Below are positions 33,334 to 44,165 of a stretch of DNA of 64,000 bases, piece after piece. The stretch comes from Cyathus striatus. Lineage: Eukaryota; Basidiomycota; Agaricomycetes; Agaricales; Nidulariaceae. How positions within the stretch are numbered: position 1 is the stretch's first letter; each line of letters begins with the position of its first letter. The stretch is from contig JAOVFP010000022.1 of the NCBI GenBank assembly GCA_025738555.1, positions 2,070,448 to 2,134,447 on the forward strand, in the 5' to 3' direction. Below the pieces are notes generated by a model, which was not told where the DNA came from, made no database searches, and saw only the letters and a program-made list of their open reading frames with translations. The translations under genes and the position numbers were made by a program.

Positions 33334-34787
33334 TGAAGTCGGATTAGAGATAACCCAAGGATGCAAGTATAAGTGCAAGTATAAGTATCTTGTAAAAGAT
33401 CGGAAAAGATGAATGCTGTTAATTGATACTCTGTTATGATGTGGTCACAGTGAGATATCATTAATAAAGATACTTATCTTGATGCTTGATGAATAGAAAT
33501 CTCTCAAGTATACGATCTTTAGACATCCGGATGTTTCAAATATGCAACAGCGCAGCAACGCCATAGGTTCTAGGGGTATTCCGTGATATGCTATGTAAAG
33601 CAACCTAGCAGGAGCTCCCACGCCAGACGTAATAGATTACTAAGGCAGCGGTTTTCGAAATAGAAAGTGAGAGTCCGATTCAGCTGATGACATTCGTAGT
33701 ACGCACCAGACGAGTCAGTTGCAAACGTGCATGCTACTCTTCATCGGGTACATATGCACATATGAATGAGCGAAAATTTAAAGCTATAGGTGAACAGAAA
33801 AAAATCATATATTTGCTTTAAGTGAATCAGATAAATCATGATTACCAGAGGCACAGTCATAATATTACATAAATGAGTGGATCAACAACGAAGCTCAGGC
33901 TGTGCCACTCCATCGTGATCTGATAAAGGTCTAGGAACTTGACTTTGAAGCATCTGAGCTATTTATTTTTGCTACAGCGCTATAAAATCCCCATATCGAT
34001 ATGTAGGAATGTTAAGGCTCCTTGACCACATTACTTTACGCTCAACTCGTGCATTCGTGTTGTGCTACCAAATTGGCATACATTTGAACTGACTACATAT
34101 ACATCGGGTTAGCCTGCATGCTACCAACTGTCGAGAGAGTTTCAGAGGAGATTAGAAAATGCGTACAGTGCGTCTGGGGTAGATGTAGCTTCTACCAAGA
34201 CGATCAATGAGCAAACCAGTGCAGCATGTGGAAACGAGTCCGTGGCTTGAGTGAATAACACGGAAGGCACTGTAAAATGAACATGATCAACCTACTAATT
34301 ATAGCGAACCTTAATAGAACCTCTCTGTAGTGCCGTAATACTACTAAACCGCAAGTTAAGAATTTACTGGGAAACCTGTAGCTTGTTCAATGTTGGCTGC
34401 ATGGCGCCCAGTCGTCAAGTATTCAGCGCGAGTTATCTATCCCAATGACGTCATTACATGGAGGGTTGAATTACTTACCTGCAGCGGAGAGAACTTGTAC
34501 TCATTTTCCCTGGCAAATAAGGTTATGGACTACCCGTTCGTAGTGAGTTAATGAGGTATGTGCCCAATACGAGACCTCAGGTGGATTACCGGGACAGAAA
34601 CAATGTGGAAGTCCACATACAAAACATTGATAGCAACCCATCTCACATATTACGAAACAAGAACATTCACGAAACCCATCTTCAATCGAGGTATGTACGA
34701 GGTCCAACGGACATCTCCAGACGTCAATTGCACAGCTGAATACTGGTACAAGATCTATAACATAACAATCATCGAAGGGGGAGAGTG
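33334..34787. other. Intergenic region
   Basis: No gene. A minus frame at 34501-34965 overlaps the flavin-reductase 3' end and looks like UTR. The sequence CATACATTTGAACTGACTA occurs near 34078 and again near 31756, indicating a local duplication. Confidence 0.45.
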
Positions 34788-35750
34788 TCAGTTCGTGTTC
34801 GTTGGTTTGATAGGTAATTGTTCCGGATGACAGTATGTGAATCCTCGTTGGTGGTATATCAGCGGTACTCTCTCCCCTTCTCCACTTTGCAAGCGTACAT
34901 CCTCGACCCGTATAACTCGAGCAATGAATAACTCCGAGCTTACCCCTCCCCCTTCTCTTTCCCACCTCTTTGGCAATGTACTCCGTCCCTCGAGATACTC
35001 CAAGTCATGTAATGGGATAGGACCTCCTACAAGCTCACACGTTATCGCTGCTAGGGAGTCGTCTAACACAGGCAGACCGTCGGGAGAAAGTGTGTATGTG
35101 ACGGAGGAGAATGGTTCTGGGTGTAGGTCTGGCCGGGAGAAAAGATGCGCAGTGTGTGGTTGGTGCTGCGAGAGGAGGTTTATTGTCATTATTGGTTTAT
35201 TCCCCTCTTCTACATCGCTTTGCGTGGGACTTGTTGAGGTAGAGGAGGTGGAGGAAGAAGGGTAGGTGGATGCAGGAGAAGACGACGAAGAGAAAAACAG
35301 GGAAGAAGCATGACCTGATCCAAGACTAACAGCCATCCTCGACGGAATCCTCAGCGCAAATGACACCAGTGGGTAGGGGTCCATCGATATCGAGCTGAAT
35401 GAGGACAGCGTAGCACCGTGGTAGCGGCACTTGCTGTCCTTCGCATGGGGGAAGTGCGAGTGCGCACCGCGAGGCATGAGGGAGGTAATTACAGCCACTG
35501 GTTGTGCTGTTGCGCGTAGGAGGGCCCGGAGTTGGTCTTTGAGCGCATTTTGCGTGGGGCGGTAGGTCGTCGGGTGGGAATGCGATTGGTGTGAGTGGGT
35601 GGTGGAGGTGGGGGTAGTGGAGGAGGGGGTAGGTGTAGAGGGGCTGGAAGGGAGAGGTTGGGTCTTTGTTGATGCTGCAGTTGAGTAACGAGAGATAGAG
35701 AAGGAGTGAGTGGGTGGTCGGAGAAGTGAGCTGGGCCTTGTTCGCAACAT
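34788..35750 (-). CDS. Flavin-reductase-like FMN-binding split-barrel protein
   Basis: Single-exon protein of 320 aa, start ATG at 35750 (MLRTRPSSLLRPP), preferred because it gives a basic, serine/proline-rich presequence typical of mitochondrial import. The domain starts LKDQLRALLRATAQPVAVIT, followed by GATLSSFSSISMDPYPLVSF and ALRIPSRM, the FMN-phosphate region of the flavin reductase-like family. It then has PIMTINLLSQHQPHTAHLFS and AITCELVGGPIPLHDLEYL. A serine/threonine-rich insert separates the halves. Family members bind FMN and use NAD(P)H to reduce flavin or related substrates. Decayed copies of this gene lie at 40720-41000 and 44170-44860. Confidence 0.85.
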   Translation of the reverse strand: MLRTRPSSLLRPPTHSFSISRYSTAASTKTQPLPSSPSTPTPSSTTPTSTTHSHQSHSHPTTYRPTQNALKDQLRALLRATAQPVAVITSLMPRGAHSHFPHAKDSKCRYHGATLSSFSSISMDPYPLVSFALRIPSRMAVSLGSGHASSLFFSSSSSPASTYPSSSTSSTSTSPTQSDVEEGNKPIMTINLLSQHQPHTAHLFSRPDLHPEPFSSVTYTLSPDGLPVLDDSLAAITCELVGGPIPLHDLEYLEGRSTLPKRWEREGGGVSSELFIARVIRVEDVRLQSGEGERVPLIYHQRGFTYCHPEQLPIKPTNTN

Positions 35751-36435
35751 TTGTCGCGGTCCCCGTATGCGAACTCGAGACGCCTGGAGGTGGGACAGAA
35801 GCAGGTATTTGGTGTTGTTGATGGTACGGTGGATGGGCTTTTGGAACAAATATATGACAATGAAGAGGCGACGAGCGCCACGATAGAAGTTGAGACGTCT
35901 CCGTCTTGTCTCCGTCGCCATCTCCAGAGTCTCTTGAAGCTGATCATGCTTCGATCTCTTTCCGTTACTTGCACTTTAATCCCACCGGTTTCCTGCTCCT
36001 CTTTGAAACACACTTGACAGTGAATAACATAAATAAGTATTCAGATCTTAACACCCTCTAAGGCAACGTTACCTTAGAGATCTTTTCTTTCTTTTCCTAG
36101 TCTCTCGTAGCCATCATGTAGTCGCGGGCTGGTTGTGCTATATAGTCCCAAAAAGTGAAGGCCACCATGAGAAATTAATTCATTCCGCAACTTCTATTGC
36201 TCACACAGTGCTTGCCAGGAAGAGTCAGCGAAATTTTGCACTATCATTGTCTTGTGCGTTTCTTTCCTTCGCTCCGTAGCGTAGTCGCAGTCGCCGTGCT
36301 TAAAGTCTAATACGATCCTTACTGTTGTCAGTCCGTTGGAAGTGCAACTCTTACGCGCATATATGCCAGGAAACTGGAGTTGTGATGCAGTGTAGCCTAT
36401 GGTCTGATCAGAAGTTGACAGTAGTTAAGTACATT

Positions 36436-36565
36436 CAAGTCAACTACGCGGTAGTGCTACTATTAGGGTTCACTATAATTAGCGGCTTGATCGTGTTCAT
36501 TTTACAGCGACTTCTTTATTCACTCAAGTCACAATTTACAAACGCGTTGTTTCCGCATGCTCTCC
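36436..36565. repeat. Duplicated upstream block of the pseudo-NACHT array
   Basis: A block with GTGCTACTATTAGGGTTCAC, a GATCGTGTTCATTTTACAG-like stretch, TTATTCACTCAAGTCA and AACGCGTTGTTTCCGCATG lies 5' of copy B. Diverged copies lie at about 45110-45240 and 45710-45810 (upstream of E), 53440-53575 (upstream of G) and 55050-55125 (upstream of H). So the duplication unit includes the 5' flank and probably shared promoter elements. Open frames through it (36325-36837) are not conserved. Confidence 0.7.
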
Positions 36566-36916
36566 GAGCTATTCCGCTCTTCGTATGGTTTCGGCGCAAG
36601 CTATGTTATGTCTATCTATTTTCTACACTCTGGAGTATGCTTAACAGTGGTGACGTGCAGATTTTTATACTCAAACTACTGATGTATCCTTTTACGGGTT
36701 TGCACAGCAAGTTTATGAATCGATGCGCCGAGTACTTCTATCAGGGAACACTAAATTTAGCGGCCTTATTGTCTTCTCCGCCGCCTTTGAGGTTAGAGAC
36801 CCAAGCCACAAACACATTGTTTCCACATGCTCTATAAGAACCGCACGAACCAAATTTCCCCGCCCACAGCTCCGTCAATATTCGTCTTCGCTGAAATAAA
36901 TTCAAGAGACGGCAAC

Positions 36917-38130
36917 ATGCAGTCTCCTACTTACGGTTCTGTTTCTCATTCTCAACCCAATAGCCCCTTCTTTCAAGCAAGCAACTTTACAATTGATCAG
37001 GCCACGTTTAACGAAAATACCGCCGTGGATGTCAAGAAAGTCGCAGAATGTGTGTCTTTTCTCTCTCTTTTCCCCGGACCTGATATAATATCGTGATTGA
37101 AGTTGACTTCACAAGCCTTGTTATTCACCGAGTGACGTATCAGGAACTATCAGATGAGCGACAGGAGCACTTTGAAGACCTGGAAGTTCCCAGTGACATT
37201 CGAGGGTGGATTCAGAATCCAAACGATTCTTTCAGGTCAAGTCGTTTCTTGAACACCACAAACAAAGATATTCTTGCTCTGACTGGTGTCCCGATTGTGC
37301 GTTATTTCATTGACAACGAGACTCCAGGCATCAAGTTAGCAGCCCATATACTCTTTTATGAGATTCCGCTTACCGAACAATATGATGGCATCAGCGTGCG
37401 CCCGGATTGTTCGCACCGCTGGGTAATGACTCTTGCCTACCAGTTGATGGTCAACATAGACGAACTCAGGGATCCTATGGTTGCAGCCCTTCGTACGCAT
37501 CCTAGATTACCTCAACATAATTCCAAAACTCAGCTTCAAAGGCTTATTGTTGAGCCCCTTCGATATACAACTGCAAAAGGATTACTGCAAAGCGACACGA
37601 TCATGCTTGTGCTTCTTGATTGCATTGACTGCAGCAAGAACGCTCCGACTGTTGCGAGCGATATTGCGTATCTCGTTAAGGAGTTAGAGGGGTTAAACGA
37701 ACAGCCATTGAAACTCCTTGTAACTGGATTACCAGATCATACCGTCCTTTCTAAGTTTTACAAGGTTTCAATTCAGACTTCGGAATTACAACGGCCAACG
37801 CAAGTAGCCCAGCAGTTCCAGCATCCCGAGGCACCGCCTGCTCCATCTCTTTACGAGACATGGAATACATTAACTATATTACAAAAGGTGCATTGCATAT
37901 TATCACCAATGGCACTCGGAATCATAGCTGTGCGATCTACAGTGCTAGTAGGGATTGGGGTAGGTATGTATGCTTACGTGGGGGTATTGTTTTTTGGAAA
38001 GTACATGCGCTTGACGTATACAAGACCTTGGGATGTTCATGGTCGAGAGGAAACGGTGAAGAAGGATCTCCTGTTGGAGTTGATTCGTATCCCGGTGACT
38101 ATCTTACAAGCTATTGGCTCGAGACGGTGA
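36917..38130 (+). CDS. Pseudo-NACHT membrane protein, copy B (intact)
   Basis: Two exons, 36917-37049 and 37103-38130, joined by a 53 nt phase-1 intron (GTGTGT...TTGAAG), give 386 aa. Exon 1 has SPFFQASNFTIDQATFNEN, like the N-terminal motif of mushroom NACHT/NLR proteins. The body follows the NACHT pattern: KDILALTGVPIVRYF where a P-loop should be, AAHILFYEIPL, RWVMTLAYQLMVN, RLIVEPLR, VLLDCIDCSKNAPT (about residues 214-227, Walker B position) and LKLLVTGLPDHTVLSKF (sensor-like strand). Residues about 300-345 form two hydrophobic segments, then TRPWDVHGREE at 350-360. There is no GKS/GKT, so ATP binding is unlikely. I infer a membrane-anchored pseudo-NTPase. Function is unknown. Confidence 0.85.
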
Positions 38131-38594
38131 TTAGGCTAGTATAGCACGGAATAGCATTATGTCCACTTAGAGGTAGGTTTCCTTGCTTCTAGAACTGTTG
38201 AGAGTTAGCATTATATAGCTAGCACCTTGGGAAAAATGTGTTGGGACGGAGGTCACCGTCAGAAATAAATTCATGAATTTGGCGCTGCTGACATCTCAGA
38301 TCGTTTTATTCTTTCTGACAACATCGCAATCAAAGCGCACAGCCATGCTTAATGTCTACGACAATCCCATGATATTTTGACATGTGGTACTGAGCGCCAG
38401 GAGAGGACAACGATTAATTAATTATATTTATAGGCCCCCTACAGAAGCACTCTTCACCGCTGTTTGCAATCACGCCGCATTGCTTCCACATGCAGCTGTG
38501 TTTCGTACTTCTACTTTCACCGAAATTTTCTCCGCCCATATTTCCCATTCTCTGAATTTGACTACAATACGCTCGCGCTTTGAGAGGAGAGAAC

Positions 38595-39818
38595 ATGAAG
38601 TCTCCTTCTCCTCGCCCGACTGCAGTAGCCTATCACCAAGTACCTGGCTCCTTCTCTCATGCACATCACTTTAACATCGAAAATTCCACTTTTATTGACA
38701 ATAGCGGGAATGTTAAATCACTTGAAGACTGTATGCTTCAATTTATTCCTTCATCTCATCTCTAATAATGTAATATTGCGCTTAATCTAGTAAAAGAGGC
38801 CATGAAGAGAACTATTATTAAGGGGGCAAGCTCCAAAGAGATGCATCTCACCAATAGACGACGTGAACAACTTTCTGGCCTCGAACTTCCTAACGATATT
38901 CAAGGATGGTTCAGGAATCCGGATAATTCGTTCAAGACGAGCCGATTCTTGACCACCTCGAATAAGGATGTTCTTTCTCGGACTGGTGTCCTGATAGTGG
39001 AGTATTTTCGCCATAACCAAATCACAGGGCTTACGCTCGCCGCCCATATTTTATTCTATGAAGTTCCTTTTAAACCTGGAGACAAGCGCCCTGATGTTTC
39101 GCGTCAATGGGTAATCACCCTCGCATACCAGTTGATGCTGAGCATGCCGGAACTTACAATTCCTGTGCTCGAGGCTCTTCATTTGGACCCCCTAATCCCC
39201 CAGTATAATTCAGTAGAGCAGCTTCGGGACCTCATTATTCGTCCATTGCGTGCAGTCATTGAGGAGGGACTTTTTGAACGGAAAGAAATCTTGCTCGTTC
39301 ATCTCGATTGTATAGATTGCAGCAAGAATGCCTCAAGTTTAGCGTTGGACGTTGCATACCTCATTAGGGAACTGGCGTCTTTGCATGAACTTCGTTTTAG
39401 GTTTCTCATAACAGGAACACCTCAAGAAAATGTTATTTCTACGTTTCGCAATGTGCCAATCGAGATTTTGAATCTGCAACAGCCAAAACGAACTTCGCTA
39501 TATGTTGCTCAAAGTTTTCAGTTTCATGGAGTATTGGTCTTTATGAAGCAGATTCTCTTGTACTTGGCACCGCGAATAATAGTGCCATTCTTATTAATCG
39601 GAGGCATTTTATCTCTGGTTTCTGGAACTTGGAATATATTGACTTACTTCATTGCAATCATGTTAATCATCACTGTTCCGATAGTGGTACTTTCCGCATT
39701 AATATTTATACTAGTATATTGGTATCTTACTCTCACCAGGCCATGGGATCTCCATGGCCGAGAAGAGGAAGTGATATTCTACCTTACTAACGGAGGAAAT
39801 ATTCTAAACAAACTCTGA
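38595..39818 (+). CDS. Pseudo-NACHT membrane protein, copy C (intact)
   Basis: Exons 38595-38730 and 38791-39818 with a 60 nt phase-1 intron (GTATGC...ATCTAG) give 387 aa. Exon 1 has GSFSHAHHFNIENSTFIDNS. The body has SRTGVLIVEYF in place of a P-loop, LAAHILFYEVPF, WVITLAYQLMLSMPEL and LVHLDCIDCSKNASS, then RFLITGTPQENVISTF. The membrane part is longer and more hydrophobic than in B (PFLLIGGILSLVSG and a second long segment), followed by TRPWDLHGREEE. After the stop, GTAAGTACTTT...CTACAG at about 39838-39893 looks like a 3'-UTR intron, seen also in F. It lies 450 bp downstream of B in the same orientation. Confidence 0.85.
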
Positions 39819-40189
39819 TGGATGAACCAGCCACCTAGTAAGTACTTTAAATCCATCGTTACAATATCTGCCAATAGCTTGTTCCTCTCTACAGTTGTAA
39901 AGACTTTTTAAAAGTTTGAAGGTGGCTTGAAGGGTATTCAGGTTACATATATGTAATTCGAAATGAGCTACATACGGCAATCTTATTTTCAGCACGGCTG
40001 TGTTAGAGCTTTCTTACACATAAATCATGCTTACGAATTGGAGTAAATTAATTATTCGGTACTGTGCAGCCAATGTAAGTCGCAGTCCAGGGAATCTACA
40101 TCAGTCGGAAGCGACGGTTGGTACCATGTTCCTTAGTTAAAGTAAAAGTAAAAGTCGTACCCCATGAGCCAAGACTCCCTCAGCCATGG

Positions 40190-40545
40190 TCCATGGAACA
40201 TGTCTCCACCGTTCCTCTTGAGATGTCCAGGAACCAGCTCTCGCGCCGTACAGCAGGATGTGGGGGTTGGAGGGGGTAGGGAAAGGACTGGGAGCTGACT
40301 CATAGGGTACGAAGTATGATAGACGGTCCCCTTCCTACCCTCTCCTTCATTCTGGAACGATAGAGCAGGGAACACGAGTGGGAGCGAGAAGTTGAAAGAT
40401 CCTGAAGAGTTCGCAGGTTGACATTGAGCTTGCGAAGGATTATGGCACAATCTATGTGTCTTCAATCTTTGCCGTAGCCAAGTTGTATTCCACTGAGAGT
40501 GTCCCTTGTTGATTGATTCCCAACTGGGAATATGACGGGTTGAAA
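40190..40545 (+). pseudogene. Fragment of MFS transporter 5' exon
   Basis: Matches the first exon and first intron of the MFS gene at 57399 (shared GGAACATGTCTCC, CCAGGAACCAGCTCT, GTGGGAGCGAGAA, CTATGTGTCTTCAAT). It has no open frame and no downstream MFS exons, so it is a relic of a segmental duplication. Confidence 0.7.
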
Positions 40546-40719
40546 TAGGAGGAGGGGGAGATGGATGCGAAAGATTTTAAAGATTTCGAATACCTCAGTC
40601 CAAACGACACCAAGTCCGTTGACGAGCTGAACGAAGAAATCATAGACCCGGGTATCAGCGCTTTCTGCCCCTCGCGTAGTGAAGTGGCACGTGCGTGTGG
40701 TGGGATGACAAGATGCGCG

Positions 40720-41000
40720 ATCCCCATAGGTGGATATATCAATGGTACACTCTCCCCCTTTGAATAAAACGGGGGAGAAGCATCCTCGACTCAATACTGC
40801 AGTCATTCACCATCCTCGACGGAATCCCCAGTGCAAAGGCGGTGGGTGGAGGTGGAGGTGGAGTAGATGTATAGGGGCTGAAAGGAAGAGACTGGGTCTT
40901 TGTTGATGCTGCGGTTGAGTTACGAGAGATGGGGGAAAGAGTGGATGGGTGGTTGGAGAAGTGTGTTGGGCCTTGATCTTTGTCATCTCCAAGCTGATCA
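40720..41000 (-). pseudogene. Decayed flavin-reductase copy 1
   Basis: Three blocks in the same order as the gene at 34788-35750 remain: one like 34840-34910 (GGTGGATATATCAATGGTAC), one with CCATCCTCGACGGAATCC, and one like 35610-35740 (GGTCTTTGTTGATGCTGC, GAGTTACGAGAGATG). The central part is deleted and the frame is broken. Confidence 0.75.
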
Positions 41001-41684
41001 TGGCATACAATCTCCTCCCTATCGTCGAGTGCTTTTTGTTATTTATATATGACCTCTTGGACTGCGGGAATACACCTTTGTGGCTCAATTTCCTCAGTCT
41101 ATCAATTTTATCACAATACATTCGCCCTTTCAGAGATGAAATATACAGCATTCCTCTTCTCTTTCTACTGCTGTAAACTATCATCAACTCTTGTGACCAT
41201 CTCTTGCTGTCAATCGTTATAAATGTCGCAGTCGAATCCCAATGCTGTTATTAAAGTCTATCATGAATGCATGACTCCTTACTTTTTCTCATACGTTCAA
41301 TTTACAGTTTTTCCAGTTACTACTGGGTTAACGTGATTTTGCTTGTTGAAGCAACTAACAATGTGTGCGCTGAAGAATTGCTATTGTGATGAATGCATGA
41401 CATCGCACAGCGCATATCTTAAAGCTGTTTGATACTAATCTTCCATTAGGTTTCACGATATAAGCTGATCATCATTCCAAGCTTAGTACCTCATGCTAGA
41501 ATAATATTAATAGCATTTGGGACTAGCAACCAGATAAGAAACTATATTTACGACGCCAATAAATTCACACTCTGGCACTGCCATCGGCATTTACTAGCAA
41601 TCACACTGCAGTACTCATATAAAAACTCCCCATAGTTCCTCAATTTCAGGGCCGCAATACGTTTACACTTTGGGAGACGACAAC

Positions 41685-43344
41685 ATGGAGTCTTATCCTT
41701 CCACTCCTGTAACCCAACAACAATCATTCGGCTCCTTCCCACATGCACATGACTTTATCGTCTCCAACTCCACTTCTATTGACAACTTCAGTGGAAATAC
41801 CAGATCAATTGAAGAGTGGGTGACTCTCCACAACGTCTGGAATGGTTTCCAGAGCCAGATTTCAATTCAGACTCGTTAAGCCGAGATGCCGTTGCTAAGG
41901 TACGTGAATAAGCGACACTTTCATACTCAGCAAGACGAAGCCACCCGGTTCCAAACTTTGTTGTAGACATCGCATTTTTGCCTCTCAGACGACTTTCAAC
42001 TCAATTTTACTGTCCGCGGCGGCTTGGAAACACTTTTTTTTCCCCTCCACTTTCAGACACGCTCTAGGAGCACTCTCAGACAACTTTCACCTCAATTTTA
42101 CTGTCCGCGGCGGCTTCTTTCCAGATGCGTTGTGGTTTATCAGACCACATTTTCAAACTCCACTCTTCGGAGTTTTCCGTCAGGAACATGTCTGCAACGG
42201 TGTCTGAAACTTCAGACCGTTGTGGAGAGTCACCCAGTGTACATTTTAAAATCTTCCCTCCTTTTCCTCCAATTTACGATGATTGTTAATCTAGTGGGAA
42301 AAGAGAGAATGAAGGACTATACTATTAAGGGTGCGACCTTCAAGGAGATAAAACTTACTCCTCGAAGAAGACACCAGCTCTCTGTCCTCGAAATTCCTAG
42401 CCATACGCAAGAATGGTTTGTGGCCCCCAATAATTCATTCAAGACGAGTCAATTCTTGACCACGTCCAATGTGGATACCCTTTCACAGACTGGTGTCCTG
42501 TTTATGCGCTACTATTATGATAACAAGAGCACGATATCAGGCATTACACTTCTATGAAATTCCTTTCACACTTGGACGTACATGCCCTGATGTTTCACAC
42601 CATTGGATAATAACTCTCGCTTACCAACTGATGGAAAGTATACCGGAATTAGAAGCTCCTGTGCTCAAAGCCTTCTATTCAGCACAGCAGTACAATTCAG
42701 AAAATCAACTTCAATCACTTATTATTGGTCCCTTGCGTGCTCTCATTGAGGAGGGACGACTACAGACAAGGACGGAGATCATGCTCATCTATCTCGATTG
42801 CATAGATTGCAGCATGAATATTCCAAACTTAGCTTTTGATATCGCCCACTTAATTAAGGAATTGGGGTCTATAGGCGAGCTTCGTTTCAGATTTATCATA
42901 ACAGGAATGCCTCATGAATATGTTCACTCCACATTTCACAATGTGCCCATCAAGATTTCAGATTTGCAGCAGCCAAGAAGAACTTCGCTATATTATGATC
43001 AAGGGATTCAGCTTCCCATCGACGTAATCATTTTCGGACGGGTGATGTTGATAGTGGTACCAAGTGGAGTAGCATGCTTAGCAGTCATACACATCCTCTT
43101 TGAGCTTCAGCGCTGGATGCGAGTAAATGAACAGGGCTGGTTTACTTTGGTCATATTTTGGTTATCCTTTGCTATCATGCTCGGGATATTCATTCCTATA
43201 GGGTTACTATTATTTTATTGGTATATTAAATTCACCAGGCCATGGGATGTTCATGGCCGAGAAGAAGAATTGAAATTCCATATTAAGTTCGCTGTACTGT
43301 TACCGACTCTTCGTGGAAATTCCACTGGAGAACTAGTCACCTAG
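41685..43344 (+). pseudogene. Pseudo-NACHT copy D, broken by TIR element and deletion
   Basis: Exon 1 begins at ATG 41685 (FGSFPHAHDFIVSNSTSIDN). A 418 bp TIR element (41818-42235) sits exactly at the exon-1 donor site. The original acceptor (GTTAATCTAG near 42290) and exon 2 remain (GKERMKDYTIKGATFKEI). In exon 2 a 17 nt deletion near 42550 removes the AAHILFYE coding stretch and shifts the frame. Downstream the family sequence continues in another frame (MLIYLDCIDCSMN, membrane segments, TRPWDVHGREEEL) to 43344. Both lesions disable it. Its closest relative is F. Confidence 0.9.
41818..42235. mobile_element. MITE-like TIR element, 418 bp, TSD AGT
   Basis: The left end is GGGTGACTCTCCACAACG and the right end is its exact complement in inverse order (18 bp perfect TIR, extended imperfectly to about 25). 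It is flanked by AGT on both sides (41815-41817 and 42236-42238). It encodes nothing. Inside, a block of about 40 bp (AACTCAATTTTACTGTCCGC) is duplicated at about 41990 and 42080. A 3 bp duplication and GGG-start TIR recall PIF/Harbinger-type elements, but AGT is not their usual TWA, so the superfamily is open. Confidence 0.85.
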
Positions 43345-43829
43345 TTAATAAATACCTTGGATTCAAACTGTTATAATTCTCTTAAGCCTTTTACCCCTTT
43401 ACAGTTTTAAAACTTTCAATGTCTAAAGTGAAGAAGCCAGTTATAAGAACTACAGCGTGTGACGATCCTATTTACCAGTAGAAGTTTGTTGATAGATACG
43501 AATCAAACTTGAGACTTTCGATTCGCAGTCACCCAAGTTGTGGTTTGCATAGGCTTTTCTGTCCAACGCAAATACTCTCTGGCCAGTCAAATTTGAGTCA
43601 TATTCATGCATCTAGCGCCTGTTACACCATAAACATTGTTTGATCTATACGCTATGTCCTCGCTCTCTCGTTTTACAGCTATATTTTCTCCAATAGTCAA
43701 TCATTAATCAATCTAGACAGGAGGACATTCAGCTATACCATTTCTGTCTCCTTCTCCACCGCATCCCTCCACTTCCTACACTTTTCCTCCTCCTGCTTCT
43801 CCTTCACCCTTGAACGATGAAACGGGGGA

Positions 43830-44165
43830 TACGAGTGGTAGCGAGAAGTAAAGAAGCTAGAGAATTCGCAGGTTGGGGTTGAGCTCCCAGGGGATTATGG
43901 CATACTTGATGTAGTTGTATGTCGCTAGCACCGAGGACGTCCTTTGTTAATTCATTGCCAGGTGGAAATATAACAGCGTTGAACAAGGAGACGGGGGAAA
44001 GATGGACGCGAAAAACTTTGAAGATTTTGAAGATTTTAGTGTATATAACGTCAACGGGCCTGAGTCCGTCGACGAGCTGAACTAAGGAACCATACTTCGT
44101 TGTATCAGCGCTTGCTGTGCCTCGCGCGGGTGGAGTGGCGAGTGCATGTGGTGGGATGACAAGAT
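43830..44165 (+). pseudogene. Second copy of the MFS-fragment block
   Basis: Matches 40380-40690 (GAATTCGCAGGTTG, GGATTATGGCA, ATGGACGCGAAA versus ATGGATGCGAAA, GACGAGCTGAAC). The open frame seen in the first block ends here at TAA, which argues that neither is a gene. Confidence 0.6.

Noticed and set aside
34501..34787. Minus-strand frame downstream of the flavin reductase
   Set aside because: It overlaps the gene's 3' end in another frame, contains many Cys without pattern, and lacks homologous signals.
36325..36837. Open frame of 170 codons upstream of copy B
   Set aside because: It runs through a duplicated upstream block whose other copies have no open frame, and it has no domain.
40561..40767. 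Small acidic ORF (MDAKDFKDFEYLS) as a gene
   Set aside because: Its duplicate at 44002 is interrupted by TAA, and both lie in a block of gene relics.
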